The translations under genes and the position numbers were made by a program. A stretch of DNA of 64,000 nucleotides from Undaria pinnatifida (lineage: Eukaryota > Sar > Phaeophyceae > Laminariales > Alariaceae): the NCBI GenBank assembly GCA_012845835.1, contig JABAKD010000020.1, forward strand, positions 16,838,306 through 16,902,305. Reading direction: 5' to 3'. The notes below the pieces were generated by a model. It worked only from the letters and a program-made list of their open reading frames with translations. It had not been told where the DNA came from and ran no database searches. This document shows, in pieces, positions 1 to 10,600 of this stretch (position 1 is its first letter; every line of letters starts with the position of its first letter).

Positions 1-335
1 AACTTACTATAGGCGTGGTGCTAGGTCTAGGCAATGGTGCAGGTAGGGGGGAATAATAGGGGGGGGGGTAATTGGAGCTACGGTATGGATGGCTAGAAAT
101 GAAATGAGGAGATATCACCTGTCTTGTAGTGTTTATTAGTCTGTCTATGGCAGATTTCGGTCGAAGAAGGGGGGGGTATTCCAACCGCTTTAGGTCGCAT
201 AAATGTATACCTGTGGTAGGAACTTACGATACGTGCTAGGTCCAGGCGATGGTGCGGGTGGCGGGGAAGAAGGAGGGCGGGGGCGGGGGGGGGGGGAGAT
301 AAATGAATTGGAGCTACTGTTAAGGGCTTAGCGGG
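1..335. repeat. tandem ~220-base G-rich repeat
   Basis: The stretch beginning AACTTACTATAGGCGTGGTG at position 1 recurs in diverged form near position 221, each copy running into a G homopolymer and then the motif AATTGGAGCTAC. The same motif occurs inverted near 1290-1300. No coding potential is seen. It looks like the edge of a transposon-derived array. Confidence 0.5.
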
Positions 336-341
336 GTATTA

Positions 342-667
342 GTCCGTGTGACCATTCGCAAAAGGTTAACCAATAGCTTACCCAAACTAAGCCTTTTAAC
401 ACTCTCCCCCCCTTAAACGGCGGGATAGCAGGTCGGCCGGATACACGGGCGGACCTGTCAATATCCAAGCCGTTTCATTTCCTGGGGGTACCGGGGAGAG
501 TATTTTTCAAGTTCGACATGGGGAAAGACTGAACAAGTGCATTATGGTGGATGTGGGATTCGAACCCACGATCCAAAAAAAACATGGTCTGTCGACGACG
601 CCATTTGTTAAGGACCACTTGCAAAAGGTTAACCAATAGCTTACCCAAACTAAGCCTTGTAACACTA
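342..667. mobile_element. SINE-like repeat with tRNA-like segment, copy 1
   Basis: The module TTAACCAATAGCTTACCCAA occurs at both ends (about 366-385 and 630-650). Between them lies a tRNA T-arm-like block in reverse orientation around 549-576 (GGGATTCGAACCCACGATCC) preceded by TGG, and the motif GTCGACGACGCCA. The same arrangement is found at 37618-37973 and, split and inverted, at 42068-42300 plus 46015-46105. No complete cloverleaf can be drawn, so this is read as a tRNA-derived repeat rather than a tRNA gene. No protein is encoded. Confidence 0.6.
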
Positions 668-929
668 CGGCATGGCTGACTAGATAGGTGGTGAGATGAT
701 ATGATCTGTCTGGTAGTGTTCATTTACTCTAGCAGATTCGATTGTAGATGAGGCGGCGGCGGGCGTGGGGGGGGGGGATGCGCGTGTGTGGTGATGATGG
801 CGGGGACGGAGGTGGATGATAGCAAAACATTCTACCTGCGTGTCATGTGCAGATGCCCACTATTGTAAAGATAAACTATGAAGTGGAACGGAGGAAAATG
901 ATATGACGTGGCGGGGAACGGAGTGTTGG

Positions 930-1050
930 TGTTGTGCCCATATTAACTCGCATGATCAAGTCCGTGGTCACAGGACAGGCTCCAGTCACTCTGGAGCTGA
1001 GAAATACCCCAGGAAAAACACAAACGAACCAAAGGTCATTCATATAAATA
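930..1050 (+). repeat. dispersed repeat, inverted partner of 5140-5255
   Basis: A stretch containing GGTCACAGGACAGGCTCCAG matches the reverse complement of 5140-5255 nearly base for base over about 100 bases. The two copies face each other about 4.2 kb apart and enclose both AGT arrays and the LINE fragment. They may be ends of one composite element or two separate insertions. Confidence 0.5.
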
Positions 1051-1339
1051 GCCAGGCCTGGTTGTTGGAATATACGGGAGATTCCTCATAGGCCGTTGTC
1101 CGTCCCCCCCCCCCTGACACACACGCAAAAAACAGCCCCCCCGCCCCCCCCCTGACATGCACGCAAAAAACATCGCCCCCCCCCCCCCCCCCCCGCCGCC
1201 GCCCCACCTAACATCAAAATCTGCCAGAGTAATTTAAGCACTACCAGAAAGTTGATATCATCTCATTTCATTTCTAGCCATCCATGCCGTAGCTCCAATT
1301 CATCCCCCCCCCATCCTCCTCCTTCCCCATGACCCGTAC

Positions 1340-1935
1340 AGCAAGCTCCTAACAGATATACATGTATGCGACCTAAAGCTGTTGGAAATCCCCCTTCCTC
1401 CCCCCCCCCTTTCGAACACTCCGCCCTCTCCTCATCAGATGTACGACTTACAGGATATACATGATAAACTGATGCATGTCTTCCACAACCGTCAGATTTG
1501 TCCCCTTAAAGGATTTATAGTTTCCGCGCACAGATTACGTTGCCCCCGCCCGTCCCCCTTCCCCCCGCTCCCTCTTGTTCAACCCCCGGGCCCCACGCTC
1601 TTAAAAACTCCGCCCTCCCCTCACAGGCTATACGACTTACAGGATACGCTTGATAAACTGATGCGTTTCCTTCCACAGCTGTCAGATTTTGTCCCCTTCA
1701 AAAACGGGTTTTATATGTTCCGCTCACAGACTGATTAACATCACCCTGTTGGCCCTGGTACAAGCTATACACTGTACACGTAGTTCCAAGGGGAGTCGCC
1801 GACCTATATCCTTAATGAGGACACACACCCAGTAATACGCGCGATCGGAGTATCAAACACCGCTTGCGAAGATGAGCTTCGACGAAATCTTCGATCTCAG
1901 CTGGAGTATATTTGATTTGTTACTATACTTCGTCA
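1340..1935. repeat. dispersed repeat family R1, copy 1
   Basis: This segment matches 48318-48905 along almost its whole length. Each copy contains two tandem sub-units of about 180 bases marked by TACGACTTACAGGATA and GATAAACTG, followed by a tail with GGAGTCGCCGACCTATATCC and GATGAG...GACGAAATCTTCGATCTC. A fragment of the tail also lies at 11228-11312. The open frame at 1382-1738 is a by-product of the C-rich repeat and shows no domain. Confidence 0.65.
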
Positions 1936-2115
1936 GTATACCCCTACGACTAAGAATGCGTGCCTATACATACATTTTGTCGGCGCCGTCCTCGCGCTAT
2001 GTAGGATATCACGCATACAACATGTAGCGTACCACTTGTTTTTTGTACAGCAGTCCAGCAGCAGCGATATTCAAAGCCCTTGTTTTCAAAATCGCCGTCC
2101 TGCATGGGCGGTACG

Positions 2116-2429
<314 letters not shown>

Positions 2430-2438
2430 AGGTTATAG

Positions 2439-2765
2439 GTGGAGACACAGAGATGGCCTACGACGAGGACCCCGACCTTGTCTTTCGGCCGAACCCCGGA
2501 GGAAGAGTTGGCAGAACGAAACCGAGGGAAACAGCGACGCAGCGACAGTCGCGACCGCGGGGACCGCAACCGTGGGGGTGGCGGCAAAAATGGTGGGGGT
2601 GGCGACCACCACCACCGCCGCGGGGGGGGCAGCGCATCGGGTGCTGGTGTGCCTGAGGGCGCCGCCGAGGGGGCAACTTTGGTCCAACAACCGGGGCAGT
2701 TGGCTGCAGCTCTGGCGGAGGCAACGGAGGGCAGAGGAATAGCGAGGCCGTATCTTAACAAGTAG
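2439..2765 (+). pseudogene. coding-like fragment, possible retroelement gag tail
   Basis: A 108-codon frame starts just beyond the AGT array. From about residue 15 it contains charged, Arg/Gly-rich sequence (EEELAERNRGKQRRSDSRDR) followed by Gly/His-rich and Ala-rich stretches ending in RPYLNK. Two other frames are also open here, so coding status is unsure. The basic, low-complexity composition would suit the nucleic-acid-binding tail of a retroelement gag protein, and an LTR-like end follows at once. No zinc knuckle is visible, and a chance GC-rich frame cannot be excluded. Confidence 0.3.
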
Positions 2766-3126
2766 TAGTAATAGTATGTTAAATTAAAAAAGGTGGAGGA
2801 CACAGAGTGTCCCCTGCAGGTCTGCCAATTGAGCAGGTCCTCGGAGAGTACTCACTTTCGTTCCTTCGTAGAGATGTAGCTTTATTCGTTTCCACCAGAG
2901 CCCGGGATAGCTTCTGAGATCGGAGGCACGTGCCTCCGATCTACTTCCTAACTTTCCCGAATATAAAACGCCAACCTTATCATACGAAACCCACCCAAAT
3001 GATCTCAAATTCGGATACTTACAGGCCTTTCGAGGCCGTATCTTAACACTAGCCCACCCTGATGAGTCGCATATATATGCAGAAATTTGTGAGATTCGGG
3101 GAAACTCCGGTTCTAGGAACTAGACC
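2742..3126 (+). mobile_element. LTR-like ends and retroelement leader
   Basis: The motif GAGGCCGTATCTTAACA occurs at 2744-2760 and again near 3031-3047. The second is followed by CTAGCCCACCCTGATGAG and about 100 bases that match the leader after the LTR at 46512 (ATGCAGAAAT, GATTCGGGGAA, ATGASTCGAAGA). A similar CTAGGCCACCCTGA follows the LTR at 42744. The pattern fits an LTR end plus untranslated leader of a retroelement family. Confidence 0.5.
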
Positions 3127-3702
<576 letters not shown>

Positions 3703-3834
3703 TATTAGTCTTATGTAACAGCATCTTCAGCATTAATACCACGCTGTAATAAGTAAAAAAGCTGCTCGTCTTTACCCCCACTTTTGAAGTGGAAGCTTCG
3801 AGCCGTCGCATTGATTTATTACTAGCGGTACAAG

Positions 3835-4572
3835 ATGGAAATCTATGATCGCCCGGGTGTGCGTGTACGGTTGAAGGTGCGGTTGCTGAAAGCTGAGGTG
3901 GTCGAGACACTGCTGTACGGTTGCATGACGTGGAGCCCGAAGAAGCCTGACTATGACAGGCTACGACGGGTTCACCGCTCCATGCTCCTGCGATGCCTTG
4001 GATGGCGGAAACGGAAGCGCGACGACCACACCCTATCGTACGCCGAAGCGCTTGCCCAGACAGATTCTGAGAGCGTTGAGGTGATAGTGCGCAAACGGAG
4101 AATTTTGTTTGCGGGATTCGTGGCACGCATGGGGGAGGAGCGTCTGCCACAGAGGGTGATGTTTGGGGAGTCTATTGGGGGTAAGGGCTACTCAGGGGGG
4201 CAAGAGAAAGACTGGATGGATCATCTGAAGGAGGATATGTCGGTCTTTGGAATGAAATTCGAAGGATGGCGAAAGGCTGCTCAGAAGGCTGGCAGATGGT
4301 TCCGAAGAGTAGAGGAGGGAGCCGAGTTGTTCATGCGGAATTGGCATGAAACGGAGAGACGCAAAGCTGCAGAGCGACGCGCAAAGGCTGCGGCAGCGTC
4401 ATCCACCGTTGGCATCTCTAAGCGGCCGGGGGGAGGGGGAAGGGGGGGGGGCGGGGAGGGGACTGGGGGAGGGGGGGAGGGGGGAGGGGGAAAGGGAGGA
4501 AGGGGGGCGGGGCGGAAGGGGGAGCGTCATGCCCAAGAGACTGAAGTCTGGGTTTGGTCATCATCGTATTGA
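3835..4572 (+). pseudogene. LINE reverse-transcriptase C-terminal fragment
   Basis: This frame resembles the region just after the reverse-transcriptase domain of non-LTR retrotransposons. It has KAEVVETLLYGCMTW (about residues 19-33), followed by LRRVHRSMLLRCLGW, then a stretch rich in basic and Trp residues (RKRRILFAGFVARM). The catalytic domain with the YADD box is absent, so the copy is 5'-truncated, the usual outcome of LINE insertion. The last 40 or so codons are Gly/Glu low complexity. Downstream DNA at 4612-4980 matches 62743-62985, which marks the common 3' end of this family. The family is recognised with fair confidence; the exact clade is not. Confidence 0.65.
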
Positions 4573-4611
4573 AATTTGTGGGCCTTCTAATGGCCGTCAC
4601 AAGATAGCATA

Positions 4612-4985
4612 AGACCGCCCTGACTTCTTCGCCATGTTGCGTTCTCTCCCAGGTGCCATTGATGATGGACGTGATACCCCCTGTTAGCCCAATGCCATCC
4701 TTAGCCAGTTCCTAGGGTCTGCTAGTATGACATTTTTCTTTCTTTTCCTTTTCTATTTTTTTTTTCTTTTTTTCTCTTCTTCTTTCCTTGCTTTCTTGTC
4801 TTGTCTTTTCTTGCTTTTCTTGTCTTTTTCTTCTCTTTGCTTGCCTTTTTCGTCTTGTTTCGTTTTTCTTCTCTTTTCTTTCCTTTCCTTTATCTTCTTT
4901 TCTTTTCTTTGTTTCTTTTTCTCCAATTGACTTTTGCCTGTCGTGCGTATGCGTAGTGATAGATACTACGTGTAGTATATTCGTG
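4612..4985 (+). repeat. LINE 3' tail with pyrimidine tract
   Basis: The stretch CCGCCCTGACTTCTT...CCTAGGGTCTGCT, followed by a 190-base T/C tract and then TGCGTATRCGTAGTG, is shared with 62743-62985. This common end after the reverse-transcriptase fragment is read as the 3' untranslated tail of the LINE family. The short Phe/Leu/Ser-rich frame inside is low complexity. Confidence 0.55.
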
Positions 4986-5139
4986 GTAGTCTTCCTTGGG
5001 TGGCAATCGGAATATTTGGTTTCTCCAGGCGTGAGTAGTGAGACGTATGCACCGGCCTGGACCTGGCACATCGTAGACTGACTCCCGAGTTCACTTTTAT
5101 ATGTTTCTGGTGGAGGCATGAATTGCGTCATCAGCTGTG

Positions 5140-5255
5140 ATATATGCGTGTACCACCTTGGGTTGTGTGTGTTCTCCCTGGGGTATTCCTCAGCTCCAGA
5201 GTGACTGGAGCCTGTCCTGTGACCACGCACTTGATTATGCGAGTTAATGTGAGAA
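5140..5255 (-). repeat. dispersed repeat, inverted partner of 930-1050
   Basis: This is the reverse complement of 930-1050 with a few substitutions (GGAGCCTGTCCTGTGACCAC). See that entry for the possible composite element. Confidence 0.5.
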
Positions 5256-5601
5256 CAACAAGAAACAACAACAACAATTACCATTAATAGTACTACATTA
5301 TAATGTTATTCGTTCATTACATTTTCTTTCGCATGTACGCCATTGTAACACTTTCAATTTGTAATCGTCTTCATTCAAGAATTGGGAGAATATACTACCG
5401 AAATTGTTTCAACAACAGATAGAAGCTATAATAGCTAGAATTAATATCGAAATATTACCTCAACTAGATATTGTTGTGGCAAAGAGGGACTTAGAATTAT
5501 CTGACTTTTTAGAAACAATACTCCCTTATAAACCATTCGCTGAAAAGCTTGCGATTGCTTGAAGGTGTAAACCAAGACGGGAATACGAGTAGAGTCCACA
5601 A

Positions 5602-5709
5602 AAACTTTCTGAAATTACGAGAGCTTTAAAACAATTAGCCCGTGATTTAAATATTCCAATTATTGTTTCATCTCAATTAACCAGAACAGGAAGGAGCAGA
5701 AACAAATAA
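5602..5709 (+). pseudogene. dnaB: plastid dnaB-like helicase fragment
   Basis: The translation KLSEITRALKQLARDLNIPI, followed by IVSSQLTR, matches the conserved block of DnaB-type replicative helicases in which a helix is followed by a beta strand ending in SQLxR. The gene is encoded in plastids of the red lineage. Only about 28 matching residues remain before divergence and a stop. It lies inside plastid insert 1 and cannot make a helicase. Confidence 0.6.
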
Positions 5710-5949
5710 ATATAAGACGTATGTACCTCGTATCCATACTATAATATTCCTAATAAAAAAATAATAGATTCTCCCCATAGAAAAATGAACTGTTTCTCCA
5801 ATATAAATATGTTGTTGGTCTATCTAGTCTATACTTACAAAATATTTTACGGTTAAAACTATTAATAATAATATTTTAACACAAAAATGAAAACTATTAT
5901 TACTCTTTTGGCGAAAAGTCTTCTGATTGTACACTTCATATCATTTTTC

Positions 5950-6023
5950 AACGTTTCGTTTTTTTTCAAAATGAAAACATGAACTCAACGTTTCGTTTTT
6001 TTCAAAATGAAAACATGAACTCT
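5950..6023. repeat. 37-base tandem duplication in plastid insert
   Basis: The unit AACGTTTCGTTTTTT-TCAAAATGAAAACATGAACTC occurs twice in direct succession, differing only in T-run length. It probably arose after or during insertion. Confidence 0.85.
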
Positions 6024-6178
6024 TGAGTATGCAAAAGTTACTACAAGCGAGTATTTTTTGGGGAAATACCTCTTATGACTGAGAAAGGTACTTTTAAATA
6101 TTTATAATGGCAATGCAATATACATTGTTGTCAAATTATTAGAAGCCCTCGCATTTTATATGATTATTGTATGTAATA

Positions 6179-6279
6179 AAAGGATTCAAAAAGAAAAAAA
6201 AGTTTTTTATGAGGGAACAATTATTTCAAAACATGGCTCTTGGTTAACCTTTGAATTAGAGTATTATGGTATGATTTAA
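6179..6279 (+). pseudogene. rpoB: plastid rpoB N-terminal fragment
   Basis: The frame contains FYEGTIISKHGSWLTFELEY, which fits the conserved 'GSW-x-x-FE' block near the N-terminus of the bacterial/plastid RNA polymerase beta subunit, followed by a stop after GMI. Upstream and downstream rpoB sequence is missing. A different, C-terminal part of rpoB lies in the second plastid insert at 61571-61903. Identification rests on one short motif, so it is moderately secure. Confidence 0.5.
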
Positions 6280-6280
6280 T

Positions 6281-7546
6281 TTGGAGTAGCTAGAAGATGC
6301 ACGAGAACTGACATTCATTCAAAGAGACATCAGATCTGAGGCCGTCCACCCGAATGTTTGACATATATATGGCAGTAGCACGAGCAAGGAAAACGTGGCA
6401 TAATCTATCATAGGTAGGTATTTATAGGTCCACCCGGCAGACCCATCAGTCAGCAGCCAGCCAGTAAGTAGCGAGTACGAGCGAGCACGAGTATTTTATA
6501 GCATGCATCAGAAAAAGATTGATGAATCTGATTCAGTCAGTGTTCCTCCTACGAAGGAACCAACAACAGGAAATGTATCGAATTTATTCACCCGTAGACG
6601 AAATTACGCACGCACGCACATCTTTCGTACTACACACACTGCTGTACAGTAGTAGTATTAATAGTAGCTGGTAGGTCATCAGGTCGGCTTTTTGTCTTCG
6701 TATTTTCGTATTCTCGTATTCCCCGCCTCCCGCAAAGCTCTCTCGTGTTGCACCGCCGCAACAGACAATGTTGGTACACAACTACCGCCGCTGCTGCTTC
6801 GTATTACTGCTGTGGCATTCTAAAAGTTTTAAACCTACACTACTGTCTGCTGTCATGCTCTCGCACGATGACGAGTAGCTTTGTGTGGGCTGTGCTCGGG
6901 CGGTTGTGCGCGGGCGGGCCACGGGCGGCCCGAACGCGGGGCCTTTTCATTCGGAAGAATATATATCGGATTAACGTAGCCAATTAGCGAAACTTTTGTG
7001 GGAAAAATAGACCAATGAAAACGTCCTAATCAATGATGCCATTGTTCTATCCGTCCGCAAGTCCGCACAAGTGCACTGCTGAAGTGCTCGATGGTCTGTC
7101 AAACGCTGCGGCAGGGCAACTCTAAGCTTTAGGTGGCCGGACCGAGCCGATCGATGCAGGTGGACAGCGCTTACGCAGCAACTGCAGAAGCTGCTGCCCC
7201 GTAGAACGAGGTAAATGCACCGAGTTGAGCGGCCGTCGTGTGTCCGCGCGTGTCTCTGTGGAATCTTCCAAAACTGAGAGCCTGTTTGCTCTCTTTGTGT
7301 TGTGTTTTTTTTGTTGTATTCGCTGCTGCTCCTGCTGCTGCCTGTTGGTGCTGTTGTTACTGTTCAGTGGAGGTCTGGTTGTGGCCCATCCTGACTATCC
7401 TCTCAAGCCCTCTGCTGTGTTCTTCAGAAGGTAGCCGCTCCTCCGCTAAATCTTTGCCTCGCTCTTTCCTGTGCCTGATGCTCGCGAGTGCAGGCCAGGT
7501 CAGCGCGTTCGTTATTCTAGAACTGAAAAGCTTGAAGGCCACCTAG
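6281..7546. other. no gene recognised; upstream region of the DENN gene
   Basis: Open frames here are short and lack domain signatures. The stretch 7200-7546 immediately precedes the first coding ATG of the large gene and would include its 5' untranslated region and promoter. No clear TATA box or initiator can be assigned. Confidence 0.5.
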
Positions 7547-7646
7547 ATGACGGGACCCAACTGGCCACGACGGCGATACCATGTCGTCGTGAAGAAGGGA
7601 ACGGCGCCCTTGGGTCTGAAGCTTCACCAAACCAAGACGCGAAGAG
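7547..7646 (+). CDS. exon 1: N-terminus and first PDZ strand
   Basis: The exon encodes MTGPNWPRRRYHVVVKKG then TAPLGLKL, which is the first beta strand and the carboxylate-binding loop (here PLGLKL in place of the usual GLGF) of a PDZ domain. It ends in phase 1 at a GTGAGA donor and joins the exon at 14759 (GVYANGF...). The upstream stop is directly adjacent to the ATG. Thirty-three codons precede a 7.1-kb intron, the longest in the gene. Confidence 0.65.
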
Positions 7647-10600
7647 GTGAGAGGAGTGGTGTGGCTTGATTGCTTCATTGCCTTCCGCGGGCGTCTTCTG
7701 TCTTGCTTGTTTTGTCTGTGCTGCGCATGCTGTGGCAGGCCAGGCTCGCCAATGCGTGCGACGTGACTTGCAAATAACTCTCCAGGCTAGATGTGCACTG
7801 CTGTTTTAGTGGCCGAAAAATACTTGGAATCAGTATTGGTTATTTTTTCCGCGTACTCACCTCCAGGCAAGGTCAAACAAAACAGCAGTGCTGGTAAAAT
7901 TTCAAGAGATACGTATCAGCAGCAGCGAGCTGGCAGCAGCACCCCAGCAGCAGCACCAGTGCTGATCGAGTCAATTCAAAACCAATAGCCAAGAACGCCG
8001 CCTGCAAGCGTCTTGTTCCCGAAACAGCAGCCGTAGGGTAGGTCAGACTTTCGTGATTATTTCTTTTTAAGATATATTCGTTCGCATCGCAGACAGCAGC
8101 CATACACACCGCACCCGAGCCACGCGCTGCATGATTGCTCCTTGACAGCAAGGGCGTGTGCGCTGAGCGGGGTATAGCTGGCCAAATATCGTCGCTTCAT
8201 GAGACTCTCAAGCCAGATACTTCCAGACCGACAGCAGTAGCAGCAGTAGCAGTGTTACCTAACCGAGGGTACTCAACAGCGGTAGGTAGTGATGTATACC
8301 TGGTACCTGCGCATCCTTTCGCCACTCCCTGGTTGTGCTGCACGTATTAATGGTGTGATACGTGTCGCGCGGTCGCAGTCTGTGTTCCATCCGGTCTGCC
8401 CGCGAGTTTTGAATTCGTACGAGCATTGGGTCTTGGGCCTTGACCGGAGTCCAACTTTCATTATTTGTTCGTATCATATTTCGTACTCCTATACGTAGTT
8501 CAGCGCGTTTATCTCTGGGGCCAGTTCCTTTCCTCGTTTATGTATGTCTCTGTTGCTCACAATTGCTCACAACGACGATGCATACACAAGTATTGCATCG
8601 GGTGTTGCTACTGTAGACAGGCGTGTTGTGGGGCGCGCGTGGGCTGGGTATGTGTGGTGTGTGTGTCTGGCATGCCACCACACCCTCCTATTGCCTGCTC
8701 CCAAAGTAGCACAGAATCAGAATGTGAATTCCTCGTTTTTTACTGTTACAGCTGCCAATACATGATACCCTGGTACATATCCGGTGTTGCCGCTGTAGAC
8801 AGGCGTGTTGTGGGGCGCGCGTGGGCTGGGTATGTCTGGTGTGTGTCTGGCATGCCACCACACCCTCCTTTTGCCTGCTCCCAAAGTAGCACAGAAGCAA
8901 AAGGGGAATTCCTCGTTTTTTACTGTTACAGCTGCCAGTACATGATGCCCTGGTACATGGGTATTATACCAGGTACGCAAACTATTGCCGCCCCAACCTT
9001 CTGCCCCCGGACCAAATATTATGTAATTCAGTACAGCAGTAGCCAATTCGGCTATGCCCCGCTGATAACGCCCGCTTGAGGCGTTGCTGTTGCTACTGCT
9101 TCGTGTAGCACACACTGCTGGTGCACCTTTTCGATGACATGCGTAGCGCCTCGTCGGGGCTGCTCCCGCCCTTTTGCTTTCATGCTACAGCAGTGTACCT
9201 CATGATACTATATCGACACTAATCATATTCCTTCGTCGGCTGTTGCTGAATCCTGCTGTCGTGGAAAGGCGCGAACAAACGACATTGTCCCCATATCAAC
9301 ATTCGCTGGTCGACATACCATGATAAATCAATTGGTAGACACAGCACGACCGGCGCAGCAAACCTCCGTCCGTGCTGGCAAAACTATTGCATCTTTTCTG
9401 TTGAGTGAAACTGCTGCTGTTACTCGCTAGGTCTGCGTCTTTAATCCACAGCAGCAGCAGTCATTATCAGCAGTGGTTTTATTCTGGTGTTACCTTTCGA
9501 CCCCTATGCCAGTCCGTGAGAGCGGTGGAAGTCTTCGCTAGGTAAAGATGGAGTATTAAGGTTATAGTGGTTTCTTAATCTCGTTTGTGTATACCAGGTG
9601 CCAGCTACACGAGAACCTGCATCTTGCATGCAGCAATTGCTGCGATCACCCCTTCCCGCAGTCAGTCCATCCGTGGAATGTCACATGCCGAGTGTCCGCC
9701 CGCCTGTCGTGGCGTCGCTGCTTGCTTGCTTTGTGCGTGCTTCCTCGCATTTTCTACAATAGCAACGATATGATGCAGCGGGGAAAATTTGGCGGACCGG
9801 ATCCGAGGCTGGCCAATGAATGACCAATGGAATCGCGGTTAGGGTTACGGTTAGAATGAAGCCTATGTACACCTTGATAGTGAATCTTTACGGGGGTCTT
9901 GACCGTGGCAGAGCCTAAAGTCGATCATCAACGCCTACCCGAACCCGAACCCTCACGCTAAGGGGTGACCTGTGATTGGATGTGGCTTATCAAGTTTCTG
10001 TAGGTTGACTGGGCAGGCTGGGATGCTGCGCTTGGAAGACTCTTGAGTTGAGTCGGTGCGACCGCGATGATGTGGCTTGGAAAGATCCTAGGTCTGTTGG
10101 CCCCCTTCTTAGATACCCCTTGATCAACCAGCGTGCGTGTTTGGCTACCATAGGAAGATTCACAATTGATTTGTCTCTACAACCGATCAGATTTGACCCT
10201 CGTCCCTAACCGTAACCCATCGTAAATCGTAAATCGTAAGGTATAAAAGGTGAAACCCTTCGACCGCAGTCTCCTCAAAATTAAAACGATCAGCGAGTCG
10301 ATATGCATTACCGCTGCGGCAGAATTTGTTAATACTTCGGGACCCGTGATGAGCAACCAGAAAAAACGACGTAGTGCAAGCTACTACTGTACTTGGAGGA
10401 AGGGCGTGTGGCAGTTGAAGCATCGCCGAGCTGTGTGCTTGTGGCACAGCTCCTTACATTGAAGTGCGGACGCACTCCCTACTCCCTGTCCCGGCCACTC
10501 GGGCTTCTTCGTGTGGACGATGCCGTAATCGTCAATTAGTATCCATTCTCCCCCCTCTTATCAGTGACGCCCGAAAGCGGTAGATAGAGTTTGATTGCTT

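Larger units (their letters stand above)
60..1312. repeat. inverted repeat pair (60-165 and 1203-1312)
   Basis: The segment at 60-165 (AATTGGAGCTACGG..., GGCTAGAAATGAAATGA..., ending in a CAGATTT motif) reappears as its reverse complement at 1203-1312. A weaker direct copy lies at 660-745. The inverted arms flank the SINE-like repeat at 342-667, so they may be ends of a decayed DNA transposon of about 1.25 kb. No transposase frame is visible between them. Confidence 0.45.
5385..6280 (+). other. nuclear plastid-DNA insert 1 (rearranged)
   Basis: Base composition switches abruptly to about 70 % A+T. Short frames in it translate to plastid-type proteins: a dnaB-like piece (5602-5709) and an rpoB-like piece (6179-6279). 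A 59-codon open stretch at about 5388-5562 has plastid-like codon use but is not recognised. Different loci lie side by side and each is truncated, so this is a scrambled nuclear copy, not a functional plastid locus. The boundaries are estimated from composition. Confidence 0.65.

Noticed and set aside
3057-3100. Hammerhead-ribozyme-like core CTGATGAG...GAAA after two LTR-like ends (also 46523-46545)
   Set aside because: The spacing of CTGATGA and GAAA fits, but the last base before GAAA does not pair with the base after CTGATGA, and no stem I or NUH cleavage triplet with a matching stem III can be drawn. At 46500 a CCATA/TATGG pairing exists but the cleavage-site U is missing. The third leader copy (42750) lacks the motif.
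8465-9079. 204-codon Cys-rich frame as a gene
   Set aside because: It is explained by the 182-base tandem duplication in intron 1 and has no start context or domain.
9833-10225. Telomere-like GGTTAGGGTTACGG and CCCTAACCGTAACCC blocks
   Set aside because: Only one or two degenerate units each; not enough for an interstitial telomere or chromosome end.
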